Assembly (NCBI GenBank): GCA_947584535.1
Contig: CANPWO010000009.1
Location: 1 to 37,263 of the forward strand
DNA from: an uncultured Clostridia bacterium
GTDB taxonomy: Bacteria > Bacillota > Clostridia > TANB77 > CAG-465
DNA: 37,263 nt
Direction: 5' to 3'
The translations under genes were made by a program, and so were the position numbers. Positions 8,396-16,711 of this stretch are shown here, in pieces; within the stretch, counting starts at the first letter, position 1; every line of letters starts with the position of its first letter. The notes beneath the pieces are model-generated. The model made no database searches. It worked only from the letters and a program-made list of their open reading frames with translations, and had not been told where the DNA came from.

Positions 8396-9952
8396 TTACT
8401 TTTTATATTTTTTCTTGTTGGATACTTTTTCTTTTATCTTTAAAATAAATTCATCAAATCCTATTACTGCTAGTGGTATTAATATTACTACATAAGGAAT
8501 AACATATCTAGATTTTGCTTCCCAAATAATGTGAAAACTAAAGCCTCCTAAAAATATTAATATTAATAATAACATTTCATTACTTATATTTTTTCTTTTT
8601 AATATAACACAAATTAATGAACCTATATATATAATACAAGTAATTATTTTTTGAGATAATTTTATAATTTTCCAATTTCTATCTTCAAACAATGTGGTTA
8701 GCATCTTATTTTTTGTCATATCAACATCTCCTTGCATATTGTAACAATCACTTGCCATAATTGGTTCTGCCCACATAGAAATAATTTTATCTCTATAGAA
8801 TCTATATGTATAATGTGGATGTTCTGTTAAGTATTTTAATCTATTTATTAATTTTTCTTTTGTTTGATTTTCAACTGTTTTATCGTCATTTGAGTGATTT
8901 TGCATTTCTGCATTAATAATAGCTACTTCGTCATTAAACCATCCATTTGCTAAATTACCCTCACTCATTCCCATATATAAGTAATTAATAATTGATTTTT
9001 CTTTTAAATTATTTAATCCATACTTATTTGATACTAAAATAGTTAAAAGTTTATTTGGAGCAATTGCTAATATAACAAACAAAACAATTGTTAATGTCAT
9101 TATGACTCTTTCTTTTATTGATTTATCTCCGCGTTGCAAATAAATAAATAAATAAATAAATATAGCTATAACAAATATAATAGAATTACTTCTTGTAATA
9201 ACAGCAAGTGCCATACATAAGCCTGAAAAAATAGCGAAACATATTTTTTTGTTTTTTTCATATTTTATAATAAATACAATCGCCCAAATACTTAATGATA
9301 ATCCTATAAAATCACCATATACCCACGTAGATAGCAAACTAATTGGTATAAATCCTAATATCAATATAAAAAATAATAAATCATTACCTTTTTTATTATT
9401 TTTTTCACTTTTATAAATCCAGTATAATCCCAATACTGTAAATATATTAAATATAACATTTACCAATCTAAGTAATTGAACGTTATCGGTTCTAAATATT
9501 TGCATTATGGTTTCAAAAAAAGCTACAATTCCAATATTATTTTTATAAAAAGCAAAATATTTTAATATACTATCTTTCATAATATCTTCGTTGTTAAATA
9601 ATGAACTTGCCGTTCTATAAACCATACCTTGGTCTGCTCCTGGTTTTATTACCGAATTATATATCCATAATACTTGAAAAGTAATATATCCAAGCATAGC
9701 TATCACTATAATTAGTATCTTTAAGCTTTTATGAATTTTTATTTTACTTATATAATAAGTAATTGCTATTAATCCTATAATAGAAGCAATAATAACTCCT
9801 AATTTAATTATTTTCATACTTTGTATCTCTGTATGTTCTGCACTCCTTAAAATAGATACATCATATTTAATGTTTAATACAAGTATAAAGCCTAATACAA
9901 TTATTGCAATTATTATAATTATCTTTTTTATAATGTTATATAATTTTTCTAT
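8396..9952 (-). CDS. Polytopic GT-C-like membrane protein, copy B (probable ATA start)
   Basis: This is the tandem paralogue of the 6732 gene. The proteins are identical from KYFAFYKNN to about LKIKEK near the C-terminus. They differ in the first 115 or so residues (for instance KPGADQGMVYR against KPDADPGMVYG) and in the last dozen (VSNKKKYKK). The first in-frame ATG is at 9817 and has no ribosome site. Upstream codons remain open with mostly synonymous or conservative differences from copy A and encode the same N-terminal helix, back to AGGAGG at 9961-9966. No ATG, GTG or TTG occurs in frame between the stop of the preceding gene (9995-9997) and 9817, so ATA (9950-9952) or ATC (9953-9955) is the likely start. 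The ATA start gives 518 residues. The role is probably sugar transfer outside the membrane (inference). Confidence 0.75.
   Translation of the reverse strand: MEKLYNIIKKIIIIIAIIVLGFILVLNIKYDVSILRSAEHTEIQSMKIIKLGVIIASIIGLIAITYYISKIKIHKSLKILIIVIAMLGYITFQVLWIYNSVIKPGADQGMVYRTASSLFNNEDIMKDSILKYFAFYKNNIGIVAFFETIMQIFRTDNVQLLRLVNVIFNIFTVLGLYWIYKSEKNNKKGNDLLFFILILGFIPISLLSTWVYGDFIGLSLSIWAIVFIIKYEKNKKICFAIFSGLCMALAVITRSNSIIFVIAIFIYLFIYLQRGDKSIKERVIMTLTIVLFVILAIAPNKLLTILVSNKYGLNNLKEKSIINYLYMGMSEGNLANGWFNDEVAIINAEMQNHSNDDKTVENQTKEKLINRLKYLTEHPHYTYRFYRDKIISMWAEPIMASDCYNMQGDVDMTKNKMLTTLFEDRNWKIIKLSQKIITCIIYIGSLICVILKRKNISNEMLLLILIFLGGFSFHIIWEAKSRYVIPYVVILIPLAVIGFDEFILKIKEKVSNKKKYKK
9138..9161. repeat. Six-copy AAAT microsatellite inside copy B
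   Basis: The same six-unit AAAT tract as in copy A at the equivalent codons, with the unit number unchanged. It lies within the block that is identical between the copies. Confidence 0.85.
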
Positions 9953-9994
9953 GATATATTCCTCCTCATATAAATATATTAAAGGATTACTTTT

Positions 9995-11965
9995 TTACAA
10001 ATGTACCATAATAATTTGTGACACAGTATAAATTTGCAATACTAAAATAGAAATTGCAACAAATTTATTGATATTTTCTACTTTATAAGTTGTTTTAACC
10101 TTTAAAACACTTCCTAGCAATAACATTACAAGTGGTAAAATAGGTAAAAAATACCTTCCTTGCACTCCAGAAATACTATCTTTTCCAATCGGTGTCCATT
10201 GAACATATAAACTTGTAAATACAAGTAGTATTGTAGTTATAGTAATTAAAGCTATCCATACTAACTGATATGTTTTAAATTTATTTTTTAATTCTTCATC
10301 AGTAATAGCAACAAATAGATAAATAGCTAAAATAAAATAAGGTACAATAGCATATAATTTTACCAATTCTCCCCAACCTAAATCAGCTCCGAATAATGAC
10401 ATTAAATAACTACTTCCATTAAGATTTATTGTATATAAAACATTTTGTACATACTGGATTGGATTTTGTAACGCCAACAACACTTTTATTTTAGAATCTC
10501 CTTCTCTAAAATCTGCCAAATATCCACTTGCAATTTTTAGCCAAATCAAATTTAGGATAAGAGCTGTTCCTGCAATAACACAAAAATTAAATATTTTATT
10601 TTTATTATTTTTAAATTTTTCTTTTGGTATTATTAGAATTAATCCTACCAGAGGTATATAAACAATTTTACAAAGTGCTATTATAACTGACATTATTAAT
10701 AATAATATTTTTTCTTTTAACTTTATCTTTTCTTCGTTTACAAACGTTAAATGCAATATATACGCAATGTATAAAAACGACATAGATATAGTCATTGCAT
10801 CTGGAGATAGAGAGGAAAATCCCTCTATAGCAATTGGTATCATTGCTGGTATTAGTAACAATTTTTTTCCAAATGGCATTATTTTTATCGCCAAATATAA
10901 TAACAAAACTGAAACTAACATATTAAAAAATCTTCCAGCATAAGTAATTAAATATACATTATTTGTAAAAAATCTTGAAATAGTAATTCCAATTGCTTGT
11001 GGGATATATTGTACAAATGAATATAGTGCAGCTGTTTCTGGATTTAATAATACTTTATCTTCTTCATCTAATCGAATATGTAGTTTCTCTTTAACTTGAC
11101 TATAATCCATAGTTGCCCAATCTATCGGCATAACACCAGCTACTGCTCCTGGCATCATTGAGCCCTGTATTCCGTCATTATTAGGTGTCTTTAAATGCCA
11201 TTCCGATACTTCATATGCTTTTAACCAATGATAATATTCATCATGATTTTTAAAAGTAGGCATTGACAATAAAAAGAATATACATAAAAATGGAACTATC
11301 ATAAGAAATAAATTTTCTACTTTTATATTCTTTTTGGTATAAATAATAATTGAAATAACAATTACACCAACTACCAATATAAATAAAATACCTATATAAA
11401 TTATACATCTAATATTGCTCTTATATAAATCTTGAAACGCTAATGAAATATTATTCTTTGCTTCTCCGTCTATGTATAGTGTATCATTTACTGCTTCATT
11501 TAGATTAGTTGTTTTTAATGAATAAAATTTTTCTGCTCCACTTAAATCCTCAAATTTGATATAAATACTATATTCTTTATCCTTAGAATTTGTTTGTTTT
11601 TCAAAATTTAGCATATATTGTGGATTTTCTCTTATATAGTTACGAGTAATTTGTTTTTCTTCTAAAATCTTTCCATTATAATCTTTAATGCCTAGTAAAA
11701 CTTTTCCTCCACAATTAGCATCATCTTTATAGCTTTCAAAATTTAAAATAACTCTTTCAAGATTGTTATCAACTGCTACAAAATTTTGTATGACCTCCAT
11801 ACCTTGACTTACATCTTGAATTACTCCTGTTGTTTCTTGAAGCCTTCCTTTTGTATATAACTTATTTTTTATTGATACGGTATAATTTGCTACTAATAAT
11901 ATTAAAGAAATAGCTATAAATAATATAATTAAAAATTTCCAATCTTTTTTTATTGTAATTTTCAT
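9995..11965 (-). CDS. DUF2142-family polytopic membrane protein
   Basis: The 656-residue protein has an N-terminal helix (residues 10-30), then an extracytoplasmic beta-rich segment of about 150 residues (TGVIQDVSQGMEVIQNF to YIDGEAKNN), then about ten helices. The motif MPTFKNHDEYYHWLKAYEVS, in the loop after the second helix, matches the DUF2142 signature (DE..H...AYE), an acidic-loop motif suggestive of GT-C enzymes. The next loop, GIQGSMMPGAVAGVMP, is also seen in the family. A final loop holds QWTPIGKDSISGVQGRYFLP, where the GVQGRYFLP box is a strong family mark. The start follows AGAGGAAATT. Family function is unproven; membership in a polysaccharide locus suggests transfer of sugars or other groups to a surface glycan. 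Confidence 0.88.
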   Translation of the reverse strand: MKITIKKDWKFLIILFIAISLILLVANYTVSIKNKLYTKGRLQETTGVIQDVSQGMEVIQNFVAVDNNLERVILNFESYKDDANCGGKVLLGIKDYNGKILEEKQITRNYIRENPQYMLNFEKQTNSKDKEYSIYIKFEDLSGAEKFYSLKTTNLNEAVNDTLYIDGEAKNNISLAFQDLYKSNIRCIIYIGILFILVVGVIVISIIIYTKKNIKVENLFLMIVPFLCIFFLLSMPTFKNHDEYYHWLKAYEVSEWHLKTPNNDGIQGSMMPGAVAGVMPIDWATMDYSQVKEKLHIRLDEEDKVLLNPETAALYSFVQYIPQAIGITISRFFTNNVYLITYAGRFFNMLVSVLLLYLAIKIMPFGKKLLLIPAMIPIAIEGFSSLSPDAMTISMSFLYIAYILHLTFVNEEKIKLKEKILLLIMSVIIALCKIVYIPLVGLILIIPKEKFKNNKNKIFNFCVIAGTALILNLIWLKIASGYLADFREGDSKIKVLLALQNPIQYVQNVLYTINLNGSSYLMSLFGADLGWGELVKLYAIVPYFILAIYLFVAITDEELKNKFKTYQLVWIALITITTILLVFTSLYVQWTPIGKDSISGVQGRYFLPILPLVMLLLGSVLKVKTTYKVENINKFVAISILVLQIYTVSQIIMVHL

Positions 11966-12058
11966 AATTTCCTCTTTCTATCATATATTTAATAATACAA
12001 TGTAACATTTTAGTTATAACTATAAAATAAATAAGCTATAACTTGATATTTATATTTT

Positions 12059-12433
12059 TTAACTTTCTTTACTTTTCTCTTCTACTTTTTTTTCTAACTG
12101 CTCTACTTTAGCAGATAATATTGCATTTTCTTGTATTAGTGTAGTTACCTTTTCAACCAATTTTGAAAAGGCTAAACTTAAATAAAAAATTATAACTATT
12201 ATTAAAAAAATATATATTAAAAATAACGCATTAGTTGGTTCTACTACATGAATTATCTTTGATATTTCTATTATAATATTTGGAAATATAGCACATAATA
12301 AAGTTACTATACCAAAGAATAGCCACAAAAATGTATATTTATACGTTAACTTTCTTTTTTGTGTAACCACTAATATAAAAACACAAAATAAAAAAGTTAT
12401 TCCAATCAAAATAAATTGTAATATATTATTCAT
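12059..12433 (-). CDS. DUF2304-family small membrane protein
   Basis: This 124-residue protein has three hydrophobic helices (about 5-23, 33-52 and 68-88) and a charged C-terminal coiled coil (ENAILSAKVEQLEKKVEEK). Size, the motif KRKLTYKYTFLWLFFGIV and position match DUF2304 proteins, which usually follow a GT2 dolichol-phosphate-mannose-synthase-like gene, as here. The ATG lies 2 bases after the GT2 stop, and GGAGG for it sits inside the GT2 gene, so the two are coupled. A helper or membrane tether for the GT2 enzyme is plausible, but the family has no firm function. Confidence 0.85.
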   Translation of the reverse strand: MNNILQFILIGITFLFCVFILVVTQKRKLTYKYTFLWLFFGIVTLLCAIFPNIIIEISKIIHVVEPTNALFLIYIFLIIVIIFYLSLAFSKLVEKVTTLIQENAILSAKVEQLEKKVEEKSKES

Positions 12434-12435
12434 AA

Positions 12436-13134
12436 CTATACCTCCCTATTTTTTACAATGCAGGCTAATAGAACGGCCAGCCCTACCTTGATCGCATAAT
12501 AAATTGATTTTATTGGTGTAATTGATGATGATCCACTATCTCTTTGTTTCATTTTCATAGGTATTTCTACTATTTTAAAATTATTTTTAGCAATAAACGC
12601 GTTTGTTTCAGGCTCAGGATAATCAATCGGATAACTTTTTGAAAACATTTCTATAATTTTTTTATTTGCCGCTCTATACCCAGAAGTAGTATCTTTTATA
12701 CTTTTTTTTGTAAACAATTTGATAATTAATGAATACAAATTAATTCCTAGTCTTCTAAAAAAGGTAGATTGAAATCCAGATTTGTCTATAAATCTAGATC
12801 CTATTACAAAATCATTTCCTTCTTCTATTTTTTTTATTAATTCTGGTATATATTTAGGGTCGTGCTGCCCATCCGCATCCATTTGAATTGCTATATCATA
12901 TCTATTTTCATAGGCATATTTATAGCCTGTTTGCACAGCGCCTCCAATTCCTAAATTGATTGGTAAATTAATAACATTAAACTCATTTTTTCTGCATATT
13001 TCCAAAGTATTGTCTATTGAACAATCATTAATAATAACATAGTCTATATCTTTACAATGTTTTTTTAAATTTTTAATTGTTTCTGCAATTGCGCCCTCTT
13101 CGTTATAAGCAGGTATAATTACTAATGATCTCAT
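12436..13134 (-). CDS. GT2 family glycosyltransferase, polyprenyl-phosphate sugar synthase type
   Basis: A 232-residue GT-A fold enzyme. LVIIPAYNEEGAIAETI starts the nucleotide-binding fold, and YVIINDCSIDNT and NLGIGGAVQTGYKYA follow. The metal-binding box MDADGQHDPKYIPEL is intact, followed by FVIGSRF and the acceptor-side DTTSGYRAANK and KMKQRDSGSSS. This set is that of DPM1-like synthases, which move a sugar from a nucleotide donor onto polyprenyl phosphate at the cytoplasmic face. It lacks the C-terminal helices seen in some relatives, and the downstream DUF2304 protein may substitute. It likely charges the carrier used by the GT-C-like genes around it. The sugar identity is not readable. 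Confidence 0.9.
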   Translation of the reverse strand: MRSLVIIPAYNEEGAIAETIKNLKKHCKDIDYVIINDCSIDNTLEICRKNEFNVINLPINLGIGGAVQTGYKYAYENRYDIAIQMDADGQHDPKYIPELIKKIEEGNDFVIGSRFIDKSGFQSTFFRRLGINLYSLIIKLFTKKSIKDTTSGYRAANKKIIEMFSKSYPIDYPEPETNAFIAKNNFKIVEIPMKMKQRDSGSSSITPIKSIYYAIKVGLAVLLACIVKNREV

Positions 13135-13150
13135 TTTTCCCTCCCATTAT

Positions 13151-14629
13151 TTAAAACACACATAAATGCATTACATTATCTTTAAAAATAATTTGTTCTT
13201 TATTAAAAGACTGCCAATCATTTTGCAAAAAATTCTCTTTTACTGTATTATCATTTTTTACTATTTTAAAATCACGATTAGTATATAATTTTAATATTCT
13301 ACTTATACACCAATCTGCTGAATATGCCTTAATATTCATATCGCCAGACGCTTTCACTCCAGCATAAGTATATTGTGGTAATGAATCTTTATAAATAGAT
13401 ATTTTATCAATTTTATTACCAGTTTTTTCTTCATAATCTTGTATTGTTTCTTTTATTTCTAATGTAACTATTTTATCCATATAATTTACTATATAATTAT
13501 CTATAGAATATCTCATAAAGCTATTTAATTGTATTAATAAAAATAGAATCAAAATAATAATAATACTATTCATTTCTATACTTTTTATTTCATATTGCAT
13601 AAATAAATAAAATGCTAGCATTCCTATAATTGTAGCCATTGAATATGAGCTTCTTGCAACAAACCAAATAGAACTTGTATCCTGTAAAATTTGTGGTACA
13701 ATTGTAACTACCAATGTTATTCCAATTAAGTAAAATGCCCCAAAAATTTTTAGAAACTTTAATTTTAATGTACTTTCTTGCTTTATTGAGTTATAAATTA
13801 TAATACTAAGTAAAATTATACTAACAATGATAAATAAATATTTAGGTAATAAATTATATGTATTTATTATCATTGACTTTGCGCCTGAAATAATTTTCAA
13901 AATTGATTCACGCAAAATAATATTTCCACTTACTCTATTATTTGAAAATAAAAATCTTATAGATAAAAAGTTAGTTAGTGCCGGTATTCCATAAACTAGT
14001 GCAATTACTATATTATTTACTAAAAATTCCTTTATATTTTTTGAATATTTTATAACATAAATTAACGAAATTGCTACAAATACGCCAACTGTTCCTTGAT
14101 AACAACAATTCGCTACTAACATAAAAATTAAAGCGAGTATTACAGATTTTTTCTTTCCACAGAAAAACTTCTCTATCTGTTCTACTGATAATATACAAAA
14201 TAACACAGACATCATTATAATTCCTTTTTCAATGTACATAAATAATTCTATTGAAAAGGGATTAATAATAATCAGTGTTGATATTATAATAGACACAATA
14301 TCATTTTTTATTTCTTTTTTTATTAGTTTATTTAATCGAAATAAACTAATTATTGTTGTTATAACTGCAACAAGATATGATAACATATACACATAGTAAT
14401 TCCCCAAATTTAAAATTCCCATTGAAAAATATGAAGCAATACCAGTAATAAATCTACCACATGAAAAAAAATGTAATACTGTATTTTTTAAAGTATTTGT
14501 AAATACACCATAAGTATCAGGGGCATACTGAAATTTGCAAAAAACTCCAAAAAATAATATTGTTATCATAAAGAAAATATATAATTCCTTAGTTTTAAAT
14601 ATTTCTTTTTTGTTATATTTAATTTTCAT
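13151..14629 (-). CDS. GtrII-like glucosyltransferase domain membrane protein
   Basis: The protein of 492 residues has about eleven hydrophobic helices. After helix 1 the external loop reads KFQYAPDTYGVFTNTLKN followed by FSCGRFITGIASYF. The acidic APDTYG and the following S-x-GR element, then a helix, match the Glucos_trans_II (GtrII) group, which glucosylates O-antigen-like polymers from undecaprenyl-phosphate glucose. It ends with a hydrophilic external domain of about 110 residues. ATG follows GGAAGGAAATTCT. It is the first gene after a clear promoter at 14686-14714 and so probably heads the transcription unit running towards 3290. Presence with GtrA and a GT2 gene completes the classical gtrABC triad in scattered order. 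Confidence 0.82.
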   Translation of the reverse strand: MKIKYNKKEIFKTKELYIFFMITILFFGVFCKFQYAPDTYGVFTNTLKNTVLHFFSCGRFITGIASYFSMGILNLGNYYVYMLSYLVAVITTIISLFRLNKLIKKEIKNDIVSIIISTLIIINPFSIELFMYIEKGIIMMSVLFCILSVEQIEKFFCGKKKSVILALIFMLVANCCYQGTVGVFVAISLIYVIKYSKNIKEFLVNNIVIALVYGIPALTNFLSIRFLFSNNRVSGNIILRESILKIISGAKSMIINTYNLLPKYLFIIVSIILLSIIIYNSIKQESTLKLKFLKIFGAFYLIGITLVVTIVPQILQDTSSIWFVARSSYSMATIIGMLAFYLFMQYEIKSIEMNSIIIILILFLLIQLNSFMRYSIDNYIVNYMDKIVTLEIKETIQDYEEKTGNKIDKISIYKDSLPQYTYAGVKASGDMNIKAYSADWCISRILKLYTNRDFKIVKNDNTVKENFLQNDWQSFNKEQIIFKDNVMHLCVF

Positions 14630-14685
14630 AGAATTTCCTTCCTATATTAGAATTTATATATATTTTTATATTAAAAATCATTTTC

Positions 14686-14714
14686 ATAATATAACAGTTT
14701 AAAACATTTGTCAA
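14686..14714 (-). promoter_or_regulatory. Predicted sigma-A promoter of the glycosyltransferase operon
   Basis: On the minus strand TTGACA (14709-14714) is followed after 17 bases by TATTAT (14686-14691), a near-consensus vegetative promoter about 55 bases upstream of the GtrII-like gene. The remainder of the 193-base gap (14630-14822) is AT-rich with no other clear signal. Confidence 0.8.
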
Positions 14715-14822
14715 TAAATAAACATCAACTAAATTTACAATTAATGTCTATCAATTTAAAACAAAAAAAACTAATTTATATATACAATCTTTGTTATTTA
14801 CATTTATAAAACATATCCTTTT

Positions 14823-15425
14823 CTATAATTCATTTGCTACCCAATTATCTAAATTTATAAACTGTTCTTCAGCTTGACTACTTATTTTTTTTAATTTACT
14901 TTTACTTACTCTCTTAAAATACCAATCTCTTAATACAGTTACATATTTTAAATTATTAATTTGTTGATATCTAGAAAATAATTTTAATTCTTCTATTACA
15001 TTATCTTGCTTTTTACTATACGTTAAATTATATAATTTTTGATTAAATAATATAGATAACACCATTGAATGAAATCTACTACTTACCATATATTGAATTT
15101 TAGCATATTTTTCCAAATACTCTTCTATATTTGAATTAAATTTTATTATTTCAATACTATCTTTATATTGTTCTGGTAATAAATCTATTATATTATTAAT
15201 TGCCTCTGTATCTTTTTCAAATTCTGAAAAAGATAATAGATACACTTTATAATTTCGTTTTGCAAATTTTATAACAATCCTTTTTATAAAGTCATTGTAT
15301 ATAGCTTCTAATTCTTTTAAATTATCTCTTATTGATAAATTAATTACAGAAATTCCTATACTTTTCTTTTCTTTTTTTATATTTTTGCTAAATTTATAAG
15401 AAAACACCATATCTGGAGCATACAT
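14823..15425 (-). pseudogene. Polysaccharide pyruvyl transferase, C-terminal fragment (frameshifted)
   Basis: This is the downstream part of a gene broken at about 15478-15483. The frame opens without a start after the break (ICFRDKESYNLF, the usual RDk.S..l element of the family), and the Met at 15425 is internal (MYAPDMVFSY). Family marks include ISVINLSIRDN and the C-terminal MVSSRFHSMVLSILFNQK, close to the conserved S.R.H...la..... box. Joined to the upstream fragment by removing one base, it makes a protein of about 354 residues, normal for the family, which adds ketal pyruvate or similar groups to surface sugars. An independent start at 15425 has no ribosome site, so this piece is unlikely to be made alone. 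Confidence 0.8.
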
Positions 15426-15468
15426 AACCTTATCAATATCAGAAAAAAGATTATATGATTCTTTATCC

Positions 15469-15888
15469 CTAAAGCAAATTCCGATCGCATTTAGTAAAAA
15501 TTTCTCTTGCTAAATTTAAATATTCTTGTGTTTTATATGGTCCAAAATTACAAGACATATAGAAAAATTTTCTGTTTTTTTCGTTACATCTTTTTATAAA
15601 TTTATTAAAATCATTCAATTCTCTAAAACTATATTCTGATTCCATAAATATAGATCCACCTACATACACATATGCATCAAAATCCTCTATATTTATTATA
15701 TCCAAATTTCTTTCAATAGTAATAAAATGTATATTTTTTAAATCCTTATACAATTTATTATAACCCTCTTCTACTAAATGTATATAAAAATTTATATTTG
15801 GATATCTTTTTAATAACATATAAATAAACATATTATCTCCTAAATTAACTTTTGTATATGCAAATAGTAATATCTTCTTTTTACTCAT
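15469..15888 (-). pseudogene. Polysaccharide pyruvyl transferase, N-terminal fragment (frameshifted)
   Basis: 139 residues starting at an ATG after AAGGGGGATTAATCAA, so initiation looks intact. It opens with KILLFAYTKVNLGDNMFIYML, the typical G-[DN]-[DN] start of polysaccharide pyruvyl transferases, and then has DAYVYVGGSIFMES, the GGs.f element. It ends with KCDRNLL and a premature stop at 15469. An extra base within CGGAATTTG (about 15478-15483, minus strand) shifts the frame; deleting it restores CDR-ICFRDKESYNLF. No homopolymer is present, so slippage is less likely than mutation or a read error. It is the most upstream gene of the glycan cluster. Confidence 0.82.
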
Positions 15889-16406
15889 TTGATTAATCCC
15901 CCTTAATACTTAATTAAATTTATTATTTTTTTATTTAAACATGTAAAACATATACTTAATATAAAATAAGAAATGTAATAATTCTTTGAAAAATCTGGAC
16001 ATATTTTTAAAATTATTGAATTATTTTATTAATTCATATAAATAACGAAAATTTATTTTAATTAAAGTCAAAACTTTATCCCAATGTCTTATTTCATAAT
16101 AGAACAAAAAAATGTTTCCTATGTTTTATATATTTCTAGCTAATTTAGAAAAGAAGCTTAGTTTAAATTAATGTCAAGTATAACTTTAAAAGAAATTTTT
16201 TTATTAAATTTGGCTATATTAATAATAATTTTTTTCATCCGTTCATATATACTATATCTATTTTATTTTTTAATTATATATAGTCATCTAAATTGCATTA
16301 TATCATATGAATTCATATTTTTAAACCTTTTTCTTCAAAAAATTACAAAATACGAATATATTAACATAAATATAAAGATAATCATAAATAATATAAAATG
16401 TATGTA

Positions 16407-16443
16407 AATAAATATACACCGGCATAGTCTGTGTATATTTATT
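16407..16443. terminator. 13-bp perfect stem hairpin
   Basis: AATAAATATACAC (16407-16419) pairs with its exact complement at 16431-16443 around an 11-base GC-containing loop (CGGCATAGTCT). No gene clearly ends here on either strand except the rejected plus-strand frame. It may be a relic of a mobile element or an orphan terminator. Confidence 0.45.
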
Positions 16444-16456
16444 GATATTATTTAAA

Positions 16457-16487
16457 AGAAGAAGCAAAATGTTATTTCACTTCTTCT
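16457..16487 (-). terminator. Hairpin with U-rich tail on the minus strand
   Basis: AGAAGAAG (16457-16464) pairs with CTTCTTCT (16480-16487). The loop can pair further (AAAT with ATTT). Read leftwards, the stem is followed by TTTT, which looks like an intrinsic terminator, but the nearest minus-strand gene (16712) ends more than 200 bases away. Confidence 0.4.
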
Positions 16488-16490
16488 ATA

Positions 16491-16588
16491 CTGTTTCTAA
16501 GTTTTTTTTGAAATTTACACCCCAACTATTGACTTAGAACCGTTTCTGTGTTTTTTTGAAATTTGCACTCTAACTATTGACTTAGAGC
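16491..16588. repeat. Two-copy imperfect tandem repeat of about 48 bp
   Basis: Unit 1 (16491-16540) and unit 2 (16541-16588) share TTTTTTTGAAATTT, AACTATTGACTTAGA and an initial GTTTCT, with a few substitutions between. Together with the adjacent hairpins it could be the remains of an insertion sequence end. I cannot name the family. Confidence 0.6.
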
Positions 16589-16711
16589 TATAATTCTATA
16601 ATTTTGCTAATTAATTTTTATATTAATCTAATTATTAAATATAGTAACAATGTTATTTAATATTATACCTAATTAATCATATAAACATATTAATTATTAC
16701 AATTAATAATT

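Larger units (their letters stand above)
6720..9966 (-). repeat. Tandem direct duplication of a GT-C-like gene (offset 1,670 bp)
   Basis: Copy A (about 6720-8296) and copy B (about 8390-9966) align at a constant offset of 1,670 bases, including ribosome sites and downstream hairpin regions. From 6756 to 7899 (copy B 8426-9569), roughly 1,144 bases, I found no mismatch. On both sides the copies differ at many positions, for example 7900 against 9570 and the first 115 or so codons. A perfectly conserved core within diverged ends suggests gene conversion between the copies, or a chimeric assembly. Confidence 0.9.
15889..16711. other. Non-coding AT-rich stretch between two gene blocks
   Basis: About 820 bases with no convincing gene. 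A 78-codon plus-strand frame (16171-16407) lacks a ribosome site and is made of low-complexity hydrophobic codons. The stretch holds a strong hairpin at 16407-16443, a second at 16457-16487, and an imperfect tandem repeat at 16491-16588, listed separately. No tRNA or recognisable riboswitch was seen. Confidence 0.6.

Noticed and set aside
16171-16407. 78-codon plus-strand frame ending next to a hairpin
   Set aside because: No ribosome site, low-complexity Ile/Phe/Leu/Asn codons expected of AT-rich DNA, no family resemblance.
16491-16588. Possible CRISPR-like array
   Set aside because: Only two imperfect adjacent copies, no unique spacers, no cas genes.
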